From Streptomyces sp. I6 (lineage in GTDB: Bacteria > Actinomycetota > Actinomycetes > Streptomycetales > Streptomycetaceae): 64,000 bases of DNA. Where the stretch lies: NCBI GenBank assembly GCA_003725745.1, contig RHDP01000001.1:3005501-3069500 (forward strand), given 5' to 3'. The notes beneath the pieces were generated by a model. That model saw only the letters and a list, made by a program, of their open reading frames with translations, had not been told where the DNA came from and did not search any database. Positions 44,645 to 53,884 of this stretch are shown piece after piece; within the stretch, counting starts at the first letter, position 1; each line of letters opens with the position of its first letter. The position numbers were made by a program, and so were the translations under genes.

Positions 44645-45685
44645 GTGAACCGACGCCGCTATGCCGCCGCCGTCACGGTGGTGGGCGCCGTGACACTACT
44701 GGCCGCACCGGGCCAGGCCTTCGCCGTGCCCCAGCCGCCCGAACCGCCCCGCAAGAGCCTCGAAGAGGTACGCGAGGAGCTCGACGAGCTATACCGCAAG
44801 GCCGCTTCGGCCACGGACGCCTACAACCTGGCGGAGGAGCAGGCCGAACGGCAGTCGGCGCAGATCGTGACGCTGGCCAAGGAGATCACCGAGGGGCGGG
44901 CCAGGATCGACGACCTCAAGGACCGGGCCGGCGCCACGGCCCGTGCCCAGTACCGGGGCGGCGGCCTGCCGCCGGAGGCGCAGCTGGTCCTCAGCGACGA
45001 CCCGCACCTCTTCCTCGACGCCGCCGGACGCATCAAGGCGGGCGGCAAGGCGACCAGGGACCTTCTCGGCGAACTGAACAGGACCCAGGCCGACTTGCAG
45101 ACCTACAGCAGGGAGGCCAGCGTCCAGTGGGCGCTGCTGGAGGCCAACCGGGTCAAGAAGGAGAAGCACAAGAAGGAGATCAACGAGCAGATCGCCGCGG
45201 CCAGGAGGATAGAGGCCCAGCTCCAGAAGGAAGAGCTGGAGCGGCTGCGGAAGCTGGAACAGGAAGCGGCGAACGAGGCCCAGACGGCCTGGCTGGGCTC
45301 CGGCGTCCTCAAGGAGATCAACGGCCGTGCGAGCGAGCAGGGCAAGGCCGCCGTCGCGTTCGCGACCGGGCAGATCGGCAAGCCCTACGTGTGGGGCGCG
45401 GAGGGGCCGGGCTCCTACGACTGCTCCGGACTGACCTCGCAGGCCTGGGCGGCCGCCGGGCGCGGCATTCCGCGCACCTCGCAGGAGCAGTGGCGGCGGC
45501 TGCCTCGCATCGACATCAAGGACATGCGGCCGGGCGACCTGATCATCTACCACGCGGACGCCAGCCACGTGGGGATGTACGTGGGCGACGGCGCGATCGT
45601 CCACGCCCCCCGCCCCGGGCGGAACGTGACGCTGGCGGGTGCGGGCTCGATGGCGATCCTCGGGGTCGTCCGCCCGGACAAGTGA
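44645..45685 (+). CDS. NlpC/P60 family cell-wall peptidase (C40)
   Basis: 346 aa from GTG with GGAGGGGG upstream. Signal peptide RRRYAAAVTVVGAVTLLAAP; then a long coiled coil (about 45-210); then the C-terminal NlpC/P60 domain with catalytic Cys in YDCSGLTSQAW, His in ASHVGMYVGDG and the third residue in IVHAPRPG. Like RipA-type hydrolases, it should cut peptidoglycan stem peptides. Confidence 0.92.
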   Translation: MNRRRYAAAVTVVGAVTLLAAPGQAFAVPQPPEPPRKSLEEVREELDELYRKAASATDAYNLAEEQAERQSAQIVTLAKEITEGRARIDDLKDRAGATARAQYRGGGLPPEAQLVLSDDPHLFLDAAGRIKAGGKATRDLLGELNRTQADLQTYSREASVQWALLEANRVKKEKHKKEINEQIAAARRIEAQLQKEELERLRKLEQEAANEAQTAWLGSGVLKEINGRASEQGKAAVAFATGQIGKPYVWGAEGPGSYDCSGLTSQAWAAAGRGIPRTSQEQWRRLPRIDIKDMRPGDLIIYHADASHVGMYVGDGAIVHAPRPGRNVTLAGAGSMAILGVVRPDK

Positions 45686-45710
45686 GCGAAACCACAGCAA
45701 AACGTACAGG

Positions 45711-45749
45711 GTGAGCCGGGTCACGCGGGAGTTGCGTGACCCGGCTCAC
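45711..45749 (+). terminator. hairpin terminator, 16-bp stem
   Basis: GTGAGCCGGGTCACGC and its exact complement enclose a 7-nt loop, 26 nt after the NlpC/P60 stop. Confidence 0.85.
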
Positions 45750-45929
45750 CTGCACCGGGTGACGTTCGTCATCACCCAGGGGGCAACTACGCCCTGATGC
45801 GCGGCATATGCCATTCACTCTCCCCGGAACGCCATTCCCCCGCACCCCCCGCTACCGCTATGGTCCCCGTCGGGTGGGACGTCGTTCGTCGACCCGCCGC
45901 GCCCTCGGGGGAGGGAAGGAAGCACACCG

Positions 45930-47315
45930 ATGCCCGTACCCGTTCCGCGCCAGCGGACCGGCTCACCAGTCACCGCAGGCCCCGCCGCAGCGCCGGTCCC
46001 CGCGGGTCCCGTCGCCGCCGACCCGATGCCGGAGTCCGCCGCCGACCCGATGCCGGAGTCCACGGCCGGCCCCATGCCGGAGTCCACCGCACCCGTCTCG
46101 GAGTCCGCCGGAGGCGACCTCACGCTCCTCGTCATCGAGGACGACCCGGCGGGCACCTTCACCGTCCCCGAACTGCTCGGCGCCGCCGGCACACGGGTCC
46201 GTATCCGCACGGCCCGCAACCTCACCGAGGCCGAACGGCTCCTCACCGACGACATCCACTGCATCCTCGTGGATCTCGCGCTTCCCGGCTCCGCCCGCGA
46301 GCGCGCGGAGGGCGACGATCTGGCCGTGCTGCGGCACGTGCTGCGCATCGCGCCGAAGCACGCCGTGCTGGCACTCGCCGCGGACGCCGACTCCGAGCGC
46401 GCCGCCGAGGCCGTAAGGGTCGGGGCGCAGGACTTCCTGCACCGCGACGAGCTGGACGGAAGGGTCCTCAGCCGGGCCATCCGGTACGCGGTGGAACGCA
46501 AGCGCGCCGACAGCGCGCAGGTGAAGCTGGCCGAGTCCCGGCTGCGCGCCCAGGAGAACGCCCGGCTCGAGCGGGGGCTCCTGCCCACGCCCCTGCTGCA
46601 GGGCAGTGACCTGCGGTTCGCGGCCCGCTACCGCCCGGGGCGCTCGCGCGCCCTGCTCGGCGGTGACTTCTACGACACGGTCCGCACCCCGGACGGCACC
46701 GTCCACGCGATGATCGGCGACGTGTGCGGGCACGGCCCCGACGAGGCCGCCCTCGGCGTGGAACTGCGCATCGCCTGGCGTGCGCTGACCTTCGCCGGGA
46801 TGTGCGGGGACGAGCTGCTCTCCACGCTCCAGAAGGTACTGGAGCACGAGCGTGAGAGCGACGAGATCTTCGCGACCCTCTGCACGGTCGACATCGCCCC
46901 GGACGGCCGGCGCGCGGGCCTGTGCCTGGCCGGCCACCCGTCCCCGCTCGTCGTCCGCCGGGGACGGCCCGCGCAACTGCTTCCGTACGAGAGCGGCGGC
47001 CCGGCCCTGGGTCTGCTGCCACGCGCCCGCTGGCCGCGCCGGCAGGTGGAGCTGGGTGCCTCGTGGAGCCTGATGATGTACACGGACGGCCTGATCGAGG
47101 GCCGGATCGCACCGGGCGGCGACCGGCTGGGCCAGGACGGCATGGTCGACATGGTCAACCGCCAGCTGGCGGCCGGGCTCAGCGGCGAGGCGCTGCTGGA
47201 GGCCGCGGTGGCGGAGGTGCGGGAGATGAACGGCGGCGATCTCACCGACGACGTGGCGGTGCTGCTGCTGGACCGCGACCGGGTGCACGACCGCGACCGG
47301 GTGCACGCCCCGTAA
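45930..47315 (+). CDS. response-regulator PP2C/SpoIIE phosphatase
   Basis: 461 aa. The N-terminus has three to four copies of (A)DPMPES; a receiver-like domain follows (TLLVIEDDPAG, ILVDLALPGS with the Asp), then a helical linker, and a PP2C/SpoIIE phosphatase domain (LLGGDFYDTV, MIGDVCGHGPDEAAL, GHPSPLVVRRG, DGLIEGR, LTDDVAVLLL) with metal-binding Asps. It resembles RsbU-type phosphatases that release sigma factors via anti-anti-sigma proteins; no such partners are adjacent. Confidence 0.9.
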   Translation: MPVPVPRQRTGSPVTAGPAAAPVPAGPVAADPMPESAADPMPESTAGPMPESTAPVSESAGGDLTLLVIEDDPAGTFTVPELLGAAGTRVRIRTARNLTEAERLLTDDIHCILVDLALPGSARERAEGDDLAVLRHVLRIAPKHAVLALAADADSERAAEAVRVGAQDFLHRDELDGRVLSRAIRYAVERKRADSAQVKLAESRLRAQENARLERGLLPTPLLQGSDLRFAARYRPGRSRALLGGDFYDTVRTPDGTVHAMIGDVCGHGPDEAALGVELRIAWRALTFAGMCGDELLSTLQKVLEHERESDEIFATLCTVDIAPDGRRAGLCLAGHPSPLVVRRGRPAQLLPYESGGPALGLLPRARWPRRQVELGASWSLMMYTDGLIEGRIAPGGDRLGQDGMVDMVNRQLAAGLSGEALLEAAVAEVREMNGGDLTDDVAVLLLDRDRVHDRDRVHAP

Positions 47316-47357
47316 GCGCTGAGGGCCGGCCGCGGCCGGCCCTCAGCGCTTACGGGG
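47308..47357. terminator. 50-bp nearly perfect palindrome, bidirectional terminator
   Basis: Two 24-bp exactly complementary arms (47308-47331 and 47334-47357) around GC. It includes the stop codon of the phosphatase gene and faces the convergent DUF2516 gene. Confidence 0.88.
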
Positions 47358-47407
47358 GCGCGCCGTGTGCGCGGGTGCCGCGTGCCGTGCGCGCCGCGTG
47401 GCCGGCC

Positions 47408-47749
47408 CTAGCGTCCACCGTTGTAGGGCCCGTACGGCCCGTCGCTGCTGGAGCCGCCGCGGCGGCCGCCGCCGGACACCTGCTGGAGCGCGGGGCGGAC
47501 GTCGACCAGGAAGACGATCGTCGCGATCAGCCCGGCGATCTGCAGGAACAGCATCGGAATGATCAGGTTCACGGCGACCGTGACGCCGAGCAGGATCAGC
47601 CAGAACATCTTCGACTGCTTGCCGGCCGCACGGTACGCGTCCTCACGGGCGAAGGCGGCGAAGCCCAGCGCGACCACCGCGAGGACGAGCATGGCCAGGT
47701 TGAGCAGCCAGAGAATCGTGCCGAATCCCTCGAGCAACATGCTGTGCAC
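47408..47749 (-). CDS. DUF2516 membrane protein
   Basis: 113 aa with three helices (ILWLLNLAMLVLAVVALGFAAF, FWLILLGVTVAVNLIIPMLFL, GLIATIVFLVDV) and a Gly-rich tail. Third gene of an XRE/HBHA-like/DUF2516 set that mirrors Rv0474-Rv0475-Rv0476. Confidence 0.85.
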   Translation of the reverse strand: MHSMLLEGFGTILWLLNLAMLVLAVVALGFAAFAREDAYRAAGKQSKMFWLILLGVTVAVNLIIPMLFLQIAGLIATIVFLVDVRPALQQVSGGGRRGGSSSDGPYGPYNGGR

Positions 47750-47897
47750 CGCCTAGTGGGTTGAAACGCGTCCCGACCACGGTACGGCCGGGACAAGGCC
47801 AACGTACCCGCACAACGGGCCGGGAACCCGAAAGGTGCCCGGCCCGTGGGGGATGCGCCCCGGCCGCGGCGGCTCGGCCGCCCACGGGGCGTTACCG

Positions 47898-48595
47898 CTA
47901 CTTGCCTGCCTGCGGGCCGGTGGACTTCTTCGCCACGGGCTTGCGGGGCGCGGGCTTGCGGGCGGCCGGCGGCGCAGGCTTCCTGTCCTCGGCCCTGGCC
48001 GCCGGCTTCGGAGCGGGCTGGGTCTTCACCGCGCCGTTCGCGGCCTTCGGCGCCTCCGCCCTAGGCGAGGGCTTCGGCGCGGCCTTCGGCTCGGGCTTCG
48101 GCGCCGTCTTGGGCGTGGTCTTCGGCGTGGTCTTCGGCTGCGCCTTGGGCTCGACGGCCACGGCGATCTCGGCGATCTCCTCCGCGGCCTCGCCGCGCCA
48201 CGCCTTCACAGCCTGCTCACCGTGCTCGGCGACCTTCTCGTAGGTATCCCGGGCCCGCACCGCGTACTCCGCGGCCACGCCCACGCTGCGCAGCGCCAGG
48301 TCCTGCGCGTTCTCACCGAGCTTCTTCAGGTCGGTGTCCAGGCTCCCGAGCACCTCGGTCACCTTGGCCTGCATGGTGGCCTGGGCCTCCCGGGCCTGAG
48401 CCACCATCTTCGCCTGCACGGCCTTCGGGTCGGTCTCGCGCACGGCCTCGATACGGGCCGGCGCCTCGGTACGCAGCTGCTCGATCAGCGTGGGCACCTT
48501 CTTCGCCTGCTGGACCGCGAGGTCGGCCGTGCCGGCCGCGAAGTAGAGGGGGTGGGGTCGGTGAGGGTCTTGCGCAGGTCATCGGTGATGGCCAT
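47898..48595 (-). CDS. HBHA-like coiled-coil protein (frame broken once)
   Basis: ATG 48595 begins MAITDDLRKTLTDPTPLYFAAG after restoring one C in the run near 48550-48554; it then joins VPTLIEQLRTEAPARIEAV, a long alanine-rich coiled coil, and a Lys/Pro/Ala tail (KPAPPAARKPAPRKPVAKKS), 232 aa. The order of helix then lysine-rich tail is that of mycobacterial heparin-binding haemagglutinin HbhA. Confidence 0.82.
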
Positions 48596-48629
48596 GACTG
48601 TGGTCCTCCCGGATCGCAGATTCGTCGGT

Positions 48630-49064
48630 TCAGACTTCGGGTGATGAGGGCTGGTCGGCACCACTTCCTGCGGCCGTGCGGGGGCCGCCCTCGGTGGTGT
48701 CCCTATCCGTATCGGCGTCGAAGCCGTTCTCCTTGCGGAACGATTCGTAGATCTGCAGCAGCACCTGCTTCTGCTTCTCGTTGATCGAGGGGTCGGCCAG
48801 GATGACGGCCCGCGTCTCCAGCTCGTCCCGCTCGCGCTCGTCGAGGATCCCGGCCCGCACGTACAGCGTCTCGGCGGAGATCCGCAGCGCCTTGGCGACC
48901 TGCTGCAGCACCTCGGCGCTCGGCTTGCGCAGCCCGCGCTCGATCTGGCTCAGGTACGGATTGGACACCCCGGCGGCGTCGGCGAGCTGCCGCAGCGACA
49001 GCTGCGCGTTGCGCCGCTGCTCGCGGAGGTAGTCACCGAGGCTGCCGACGTTGAGGGATGCCAT
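48630..49064 (-). CDS. XRE family transcriptional regulator
   Basis: 144 aa. N-terminal helix-turn-helix (LGDYLREQRRNAQLSLRQLADAAGVSNPYLSQIERGLRKPS in two segments) and a helical C-terminus. The Rv0474-like position upstream of the HBHA-like gene suggests it regulates this cluster. Confidence 0.88.
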   Translation of the reverse strand: MASLNVGSLGDYLREQRRNAQLSLRQLADAAGVSNPYLSQIERGLRKPSAEVLQQVAKALRISAETLYVRAGILDERERDELETRAVILADPSINEKQKQVLLQIYESFRKENGFDADTDRDTTEGGPRTAAGSGADQPSSPEV

Positions 49065-49372
49065 GGTGTCGATGGTGCGCCATCGATGCTAACAATTGCA
49101 AGCACCTGCTTGCAAAAGTGCGCTCCATCACCCGGGCAGCGGAGTGAGACCGAGCACGATAGGTGTCCGTTCCCGAGGGACATGGCGAAGGCCCACCGGA
49201 TCTGGCGACGGACTTGGCGGAGTCTCACCGATCTGGCGTCTACTGCGTGGCTGGCCCGACTCGCCTTCTTCTCAGCCACCGCCCCCCACTCGGACCCTGA
49301 ACCGCCCTCCTTCACCCAACCGGCGACGAATCCGAATGACGGCGCACGTGGTGCTGGCCTAGCGTTCCGCCC
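49065..49372. other. intergenic region between divergent genes
   Basis: 308 bp. An AT-richer patch at 49083-49120 (CAATTGCAAGCACCTGCTTGCAAAAG, shown here as positions only beyond GCAAGCANNTGCTTGC at 49098-49113) contains a palindrome just upstream of the XRE gene; it may be that regulator's operator. No gene seen. Confidence 0.5.
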
Positions 49373-49816
49373 ATGACCTCCCCGGACGACAAGCCCGGCG
49401 TGACCATCCGCTGCCAGGACAGCGCATCCGTCGGCGTGACGTTCTGCGACCGGTTCAGCTTCGACGCAGACTCCGTGCACTATGCCGTCGAGCTGTGGGG
49501 CCCGGGTCTGACCGCTCGCGCCAACGAGGTTGTCGCCCGGATCTGGGACAGCGGTCTCGCCCCGTTCCTGGAAGAGCTCGCCGCCGACTACCGGGGATGG
49601 GACGGCGAACGGAGCTGGCAGACCAACGACCGGGACCTCGCGGTGTCGGCCGTCTTCCGGTCCGGCGGGCACGTCGGGCTGACCTGGACCTTGCGGCCAT
49701 GGCCGCAGGTCGCTGGCGGCTGGGGCGCATCGGTGACCACCTGGCTGGAAGCCAGCGAGCAGACGGCTTCTCTGGCGGCCGACATCCGGCACTTCCCCGC
49801 CGGGGAGCAGCAGTGA
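49373..49816 (+). CDS. DUF6228 family protein
   Basis: 147 aa, recognised by VHYAVELWGPGLTARANEVVARIWDSGLAPFLEELAADYRGW-like features (given in part) and VSAVFRSGGHVGLTWTLRPW. Unknown function; common in Streptomyces, often beside toxin-immunity-like genes. Confidence 0.75.
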   Translation: MTSPDDKPGVTIRCQDSASVGVTFCDRFSFDADSVHYAVELWGPGLTARANEVVARIWDSGLAPFLEELAADYRGWDGERSWQTNDRDLAVSAVFRSGGHVGLTWTLRPWPQVAGGWGASVTTWLEASEQTASLAADIRHFPAGEQQ

Positions 49817-49900
49817 CATCCGCTATCCGCATTACCTGGACGTTGGCGGCCCACGGATGGGCCGACTGCACCCTTGAGGATCATCATGCGAAGGCCGGGC
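49813..49900 (+). pseudogene. truncated 5' end of a small conserved gene
   Basis: GTG 49813 overlaps the DUF6228 stop (GTGA) and encodes TSAIRITWTLAAHGWADCTL, which I recall as the N-terminus of a longer Streptomyces protein that often follows DUF6228. After about 28 codons the likeness ends and the frame runs into the Nudix gene. Confidence 0.45.
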
Positions 49901-49990
49901 TCACATCCGCGTGCGGCCTCCTGGTGCAGGCGTTCCGGGCCGGCCTCCGCGAGCCGCCGACGAACAGCTTTGTCGGTGGGCTCTGCCAGG

Positions 49991-50500
49991 GTGTGCGTCG
50001 TGGACGAATCGGTGGAGCGTGTCGACGGTCAAGATCGCGTGCTGGGGGTGATCAGCCGTGGGGAGGCCATCCGGGAGGGCCGGCTGCATCGGGTCGCCTT
50101 GACGGTGTGTCGTGATGAGGATGGCCGGATTCTCGTCCACCGGCGGTCGGAGCAGGTGTCGCGCTTCCCAGGGCTCTATGAGGTCGGGGTCGGTGGCGCT
50201 GCAATTGCCGGCGAGTCCTATGAACAGGCCGCCGCGCGGGAACTGGCCGAAGAGCTGGGCATTCGTGCGCTGCCGCGCCTGCTGTTCACGTTCATCAACC
50301 GCAGCGGCTTGAGCCCTCACCGGCTCGGCGTGCACGAAGCCGTGGTGCCGAATGCCGTGGCCCCCGATCCCGACGAGGTCGCCTGGCATGGCTGGCTGAC
50401 CGAGCCGGAGCTCGGCTCGGCCCTGCTGGAGCGGCACTTCACCCCCGACAGCCACGAAACCTTCAGGCAGTATCTCGCGTTCCGGAGCGCGCACTCCTGA
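49991..50500 (+). CDS. Nudix hydrolase, IDI/YfcD-like
   Basis: 169 aa from GTG (GTG 50000 is an alternative). Nudix box GGAAIAGESYEQAAARELAEELGI, preceded by HRVALTVCRDEDGRILVHRR as in YfcD-type proteins related to isopentenyl-diphosphate isomerase. Substrate unknown. Confidence 0.82.
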   Translation: MCVVDESVERVDGQDRVLGVISRGEAIREGRLHRVALTVCRDEDGRILVHRRSEQVSRFPGLYEVGVGGAAIAGESYEQAAARELAEELGIRALPRLLFTFINRSGLSPHRLGVHEAVVPNAVAPDPDEVAWHGWLTEPELGSALLERHFTPDSHETFRQYLAFRSAHS

Positions 50501-50745
50501 CCTTGCTCGCCTCGCGGGCGAGGTCTGGCCGGCTGATCCCGTCCGGACCACCTCTTCACCACCATCGGGCACCACTTCGGCCGCGTCGAACCCCGCCGCC
50601 GGATGCGGGACTACGTGCACGGACGGTCGTTTCGCAGCTTGAGTCCGCGTAAGGCACGATTCGGCATGCGTTCCGGTCGGATAACGATCGGTTCTGGCGA
50701 CTCAGGGGTGACATTCAGCCCCGTAGAGTGCATACGTATCTATGT

Positions 50746-50761
50746 CTTGAACATGTTCAAG
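50746..50761. promoter_or_regulatory. 16-bp perfect palindrome upstream of PBP gene
   Basis: CTTGAACATGTTCAAG lies 58 bp before the start codon in a locally AT-rich promoter region (50690-50790). It resembles a dimeric repressor site; spacing does not fit the actinobacterial SOS box. The rest of 50501-50818 holds no gene. Confidence 0.5.
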
Positions 50762-50818
50762 TGGACATGCTCGTACGCCGGGGTCGTCCGTACGGGGCTC
50801 TTGGGGAGGGTCTACACC

Positions 50819-52459
50819 ATGCGCAGCGGAGTGAACACCGCTTTCGTCGGCGGCGTGTTCGTCCTGGTGGCAGGCGGGGTGGGGTTCGCGGGCTACGAGA
50901 TGCTGGGCGGGGACTCGGGTGGCGCGGACCTGGGTGGCGCGGACGCCGCGCCGCTGAACTCGTCCGAGTCCGGGGAGGTTACGGCCAAGGAGGTCGAGCG
51001 GACATCGCGGGACTTCCTGGCGGCGTGGGCCCGCGGGGACGCGGACGCGGCGGGGACGCTGACCGACGATCCGGCGGCGGCCGGGGAGGCGCTGCGCGGC
51101 TTCCGGGAGACCGGGCATGTGGAGAGCGCCGTGGTCACGCCGGGCGCGGCGAACGGCGCCACGGTGCCGTACACGGTGAAGGCGACCATCAGTTTCAAGG
51201 GGCACGAGAAGGAGCTGGCGTACGCCTCGGAGCTGACCGTGGTGCGGGGCAAGAGCAGTGGGCGGGCGCTGGTGGACTGGACGCCGACGGTGCTGCACCC
51301 GAAGCTGATCGAGGGCGCGACCCTGCGGACCGGTGAGGCGAAGACGATCCAGGCGGTGGACCGCGAGGGCCGGGAACTGACCGCCGAGAAGTACCCGTCG
51401 CTGGCCCCCGTGCTGGACACCCTGCGTACCCGGTACGCGGACGGGGCCGCGGGCGAGCCCGGCGTCGAGACCTGGATCGAGCCGGCCGACGCCGACGCGC
51501 CGAACCGGACGCTGCTCACCCTCGCCAAGGGAAGGACGAAGAAGCTCCAGACGACGCTGGACGCCGATGTACAGGCCGCCGCCGAGCGCGCGGTGAAGAA
51601 GTACGACCGGGCCTCGGTGGTCGCCGTCCGGCCCAGCACCGGCGAGATCAGCGCGGTCGCCAACAGCCCGGCCGGCGGGTTCAACGTGGCGATGGAGGGG
51701 GCGCAGGCCCCCGGCTCCACGATGAAGGTCGTGACCGCGGCGATGATGCTGGAGCACGGCCTGGTCGGCGGACCGGCCTCCCCGGTCGAGTGTCCGAAGG
51801 AGGTGACCTGGTCGGGCCGGACCTTCCACAACAACAAGAACTTCTCCATCGCGAACGGCACCTTCCGGGACAGCTTCCGCCGCTCCTGCAACACCTTCTT
51901 CATGAAGGCGCTGGGCCCGCTGAACGCCAAGGGCGTGGAGGACATCGCCCTGAGCCAGACGGCCCGCAAGTACTTCGGCCTGGGCGGGGTGTGGTCCGTC
52001 GGGATCGTCTCCACCGACGCCCGCATCCCGGTCTCGAAGGGCCCCGAGACGGCCGCCTCCTACATCGGCCAGGGCAAGGTCACCATGAACGCCCTCAGCG
52101 TCGCCTCCCTCTCGGCGACCGTGAAGAACGGCGCGTTCCGCCAGCCGGTGATCGTGCCCAGGGAGATGATCAAGGGCGAGCTGACCACCGCCCAGCCGCT
52201 GCCCGGGAGCATGGCCGCCACCCTGCGCAGCGTGATGGGCGCCGCCGCGACCGACGGCACCGCCGCCAAGGCGATGTCCGCGGTCAGCGGCGACAAGGGA
52301 GCCAAGACCGGGTCGGCCGAGGTCGACGGGCAGAGCGACTCCAACAGCTGGTTCACCGGCTACGCGGACGACCTGGCCGCCGGCTCGGTCGTCCAGTCCG
52401 GCGGCTACGGCAGCGGGCCGGCGGGCAACGTCGTCGCGGCCGTGCTGAACGCACGGTAG
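50819..52459 (+). CDS. penicillin-binding protein, transpeptidase with NTF2-like domain
   Basis: 546 aa from ATG 50819 after GGGGAGGG. N-terminal anchor (AFVGGVFVLVAGGVGFAGYE), an NTF2-like MecA-N domain (about 55-165), a dimer-type linker, then the transpeptidase with SXXK (GSTMK), SXN (SCN) and KTG (AKTGSAE). A class B-like PBP for peptidoglycan crosslinking; Streptomyces have several paralogs. Confidence 0.9.
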   Translation: MRSGVNTAFVGGVFVLVAGGVGFAGYEMLGGDSGGADLGGADAAPLNSSESGEVTAKEVERTSRDFLAAWARGDADAAGTLTDDPAAAGEALRGFRETGHVESAVVTPGAANGATVPYTVKATISFKGHEKELAYASELTVVRGKSSGRALVDWTPTVLHPKLIEGATLRTGEAKTIQAVDREGRELTAEKYPSLAPVLDTLRTRYADGAAGEPGVETWIEPADADAPNRTLLTLAKGRTKKLQTTLDADVQAAAERAVKKYDRASVVAVRPSTGEISAVANSPAGGFNVAMEGAQAPGSTMKVVTAAMMLEHGLVGGPASPVECPKEVTWSGRTFHNNKNFSIANGTFRDSFRRSCNTFFMKALGPLNAKGVEDIALSQTARKYFGLGGVWSVGIVSTDARIPVSKGPETAASYIGQGKVTMNALSVASLSATVKNGAFRQPVIVPREMIKGELTTAQPLPGSMAATLRSVMGAAATDGTAAKAMSAVSGDKGAKTGSAEVDGQSDSNSWFTGYADDLAAGSVVQSGGYGSGPAGNVVAAVLNAR

Positions 52460-52675
52460 GGCGGCGTCGGTCCGGTCGGCGGCGCGGAGACGGCCGGACG
52501 GGCCGAGGCGCACGACAGGACCGCGGAGGCTGTCGACGCCGTGGCCAGTCCCGTTCCCGTACATCCACACGGGGCCGACCGAGACAGTTGCGGGCAGAGT
52601 GCCGTTCGCGGAAGGGTTCTGCCCGCCGGCCCTCGACGGAGTGCCCACGACGAGGGTCGTGGCAGTTTCCAGCAT

Positions 52676-52990
52676 CCGGCGGACGCGGTTGTCCTGTCCA
52701 TAGGCAGCGTCCGCCGTCACCCGGGCGATCGGCAGCGGCGAGGACAGCGCCCTGCGGACGATCGCCGCGGCGATCGCGTCTTTGGTGGCGAACTCCCGCT
52801 CGTCGGGGACCTTGGCGGCGTGGCAGCGGTCACGGCCGTCGGTCCAGGGCTTGGGCAGGTAGAGCTCCCGGTCCACCAGGGTGCGGCCGGCCGTGCTGGC
52901 GTAGGCGGCGAAGACGCCTGTCTGGCAGTTCTCGGTGCGGCCGGGGCCTGCGGGCTTCGGCTTCGCGATCCGGGACGGTCGCTTCCGGCT
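52676..52990 (-). pseudogene. IS701-family transposase remnant
   Basis: The minus strand reads IAKPKPAGPGRTENCQTGVF and on through LVDRELYLPKPWTDGRDRC and ITADAAYGQD-like VTADAAYGQDNRVRRMLE, the central part of the IS701 DDE transposase, including the conserved D of TADAAYG. The start and end of the gene and terminal inverted repeats are absent. Confidence 0.8.
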
Positions 52991-53028
52991 CCCCCTTCCC
53001 GCTTACGGGCGGCCGGTACCGTGTCCCC

Positions 53029-53457
53029 GTGTCCCGAACACCCCTCTCCGACCTCGTCAGGCTGCGCCGGGCCCGTGACGCGATGGACCGCGACTACGCA
53101 CAGCCCCTGGACGTACCCGCGCTGGCGCGCATCGCCCTCATGTCGGCCGGGCACTTCTCACGCAGCTTCCGGGCCGCATACGGCGAGACGCCCTACAGCT
53201 ACCTCATGACCCGACGGATCGAGCGGGCCAAGGCGCTGCTGCGGCGTGGCGACCTGTCGGTCACGGAGGTCTGTATGGAGGTCGGCTGCACCTCACTGGG
53301 CTCGTTCAGCTCGCGGTTCACCGAACTGGTCGGCGAGAGCCCCAGCGCCTACCGCGCCCGCGGCCACGATCACGGATCCGCCATCCCCGCCTGCATCGCG
53401 AAGATCCACACCAGGCCGGTCAGGAACGGAGAAGCGAGCGGCCCCGCCCGTCCGTAG
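53029..53457 (+). CDS. AraC family regulator, DNA-binding domain only
   Basis: 142 aa from GTG. Two helix-turn-helices (DVPALARIALMSAGHFSRSF and SVTEVCMEVGCTSLGSFSSRF) and the consensus FRAAYGETPYSYL. It lacks a ligand domain. It ends 10 nt before the VOC gene and probably forms an operon with it. Confidence 0.88.
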   Translation: MSRTPLSDLVRLRRARDAMDRDYAQPLDVPALARIALMSAGHFSRSFRAAYGETPYSYLMTRRIERAKALLRRGDLSVTEVCMEVGCTSLGSFSSRFTELVGESPSAYRARGHDHGSAIPACIAKIHTRPVRNGEASGPARP

Positions 53458-53467
53458 CGTGGCGGAC

Positions 53468-53884
53468 ATGGACATCAATCTTTCGCAGTGCTTCATCGCC
53501 GTCGACGACCACGACAAGGCACTCGCCTTCTACCGCGACGTACTCGGTCTCGAGGTGCGCAACGACGTCGGGTTCGAGGGCATGCGCTGGGTGACGGTGG
53601 GCTCTCCCTCTCAGCCGGACGTGGAGATCGTCCTCGAGCCGCCGCTCGCGGATCCGAACGCCACGGAAGCCGACCGCCGGGCGGTGGCCGAACTGCTCGC
53701 CAAGGGCATGCTGCGCGGTGTCATCTTCCGGACCGGCGACGTGGACGCCACGTTCGAGCGGATCCGCGCCGCGGGGGCCGAGGTGCTGCAGGAGCCCGTG
53801 GACCAGCCGTACGGCGTCCGCGACTGCGCCTTCCGCGACCCGGCGGGGAACATGCTGCGGTTCAACCAGCCTCGCGGCGCGTAG
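53468..53884 (+). CDS. VOC (glyoxalase/bleomycin-resistance) family protein
   Basis: 138 aa. Two beta-alpha-beta-beta-beta modules (LSQCFIAVDDHDKALAFYRDVLGLEVRND and VIFRTGDVDATFERIRAAGAEV, each read in part), with DPAGNMLRFNQP at the end. The AraC-VOC pairing is frequent in Streptomyces. Confidence 0.87.
   Translation: MDINLSQCFIAVDDHDKALAFYRDVLGLEVRNDVGFEGMRWVTVGSPSQPDVEIVLEPPLADPNATEADRRAVAELLAKGMLRGVIFRTGDVDATFERIRAAGAEVLQEPVDQPYGVRDCAFRDPAGNMLRFNQPRGA

Noticed and set aside
50702-52876. 724-aa minus-strand frame across the PBP gene
   Set aside because: Only its first 75 codons (IS701 remnant) look like protein; the rest is antisense of a well-supported PBP.
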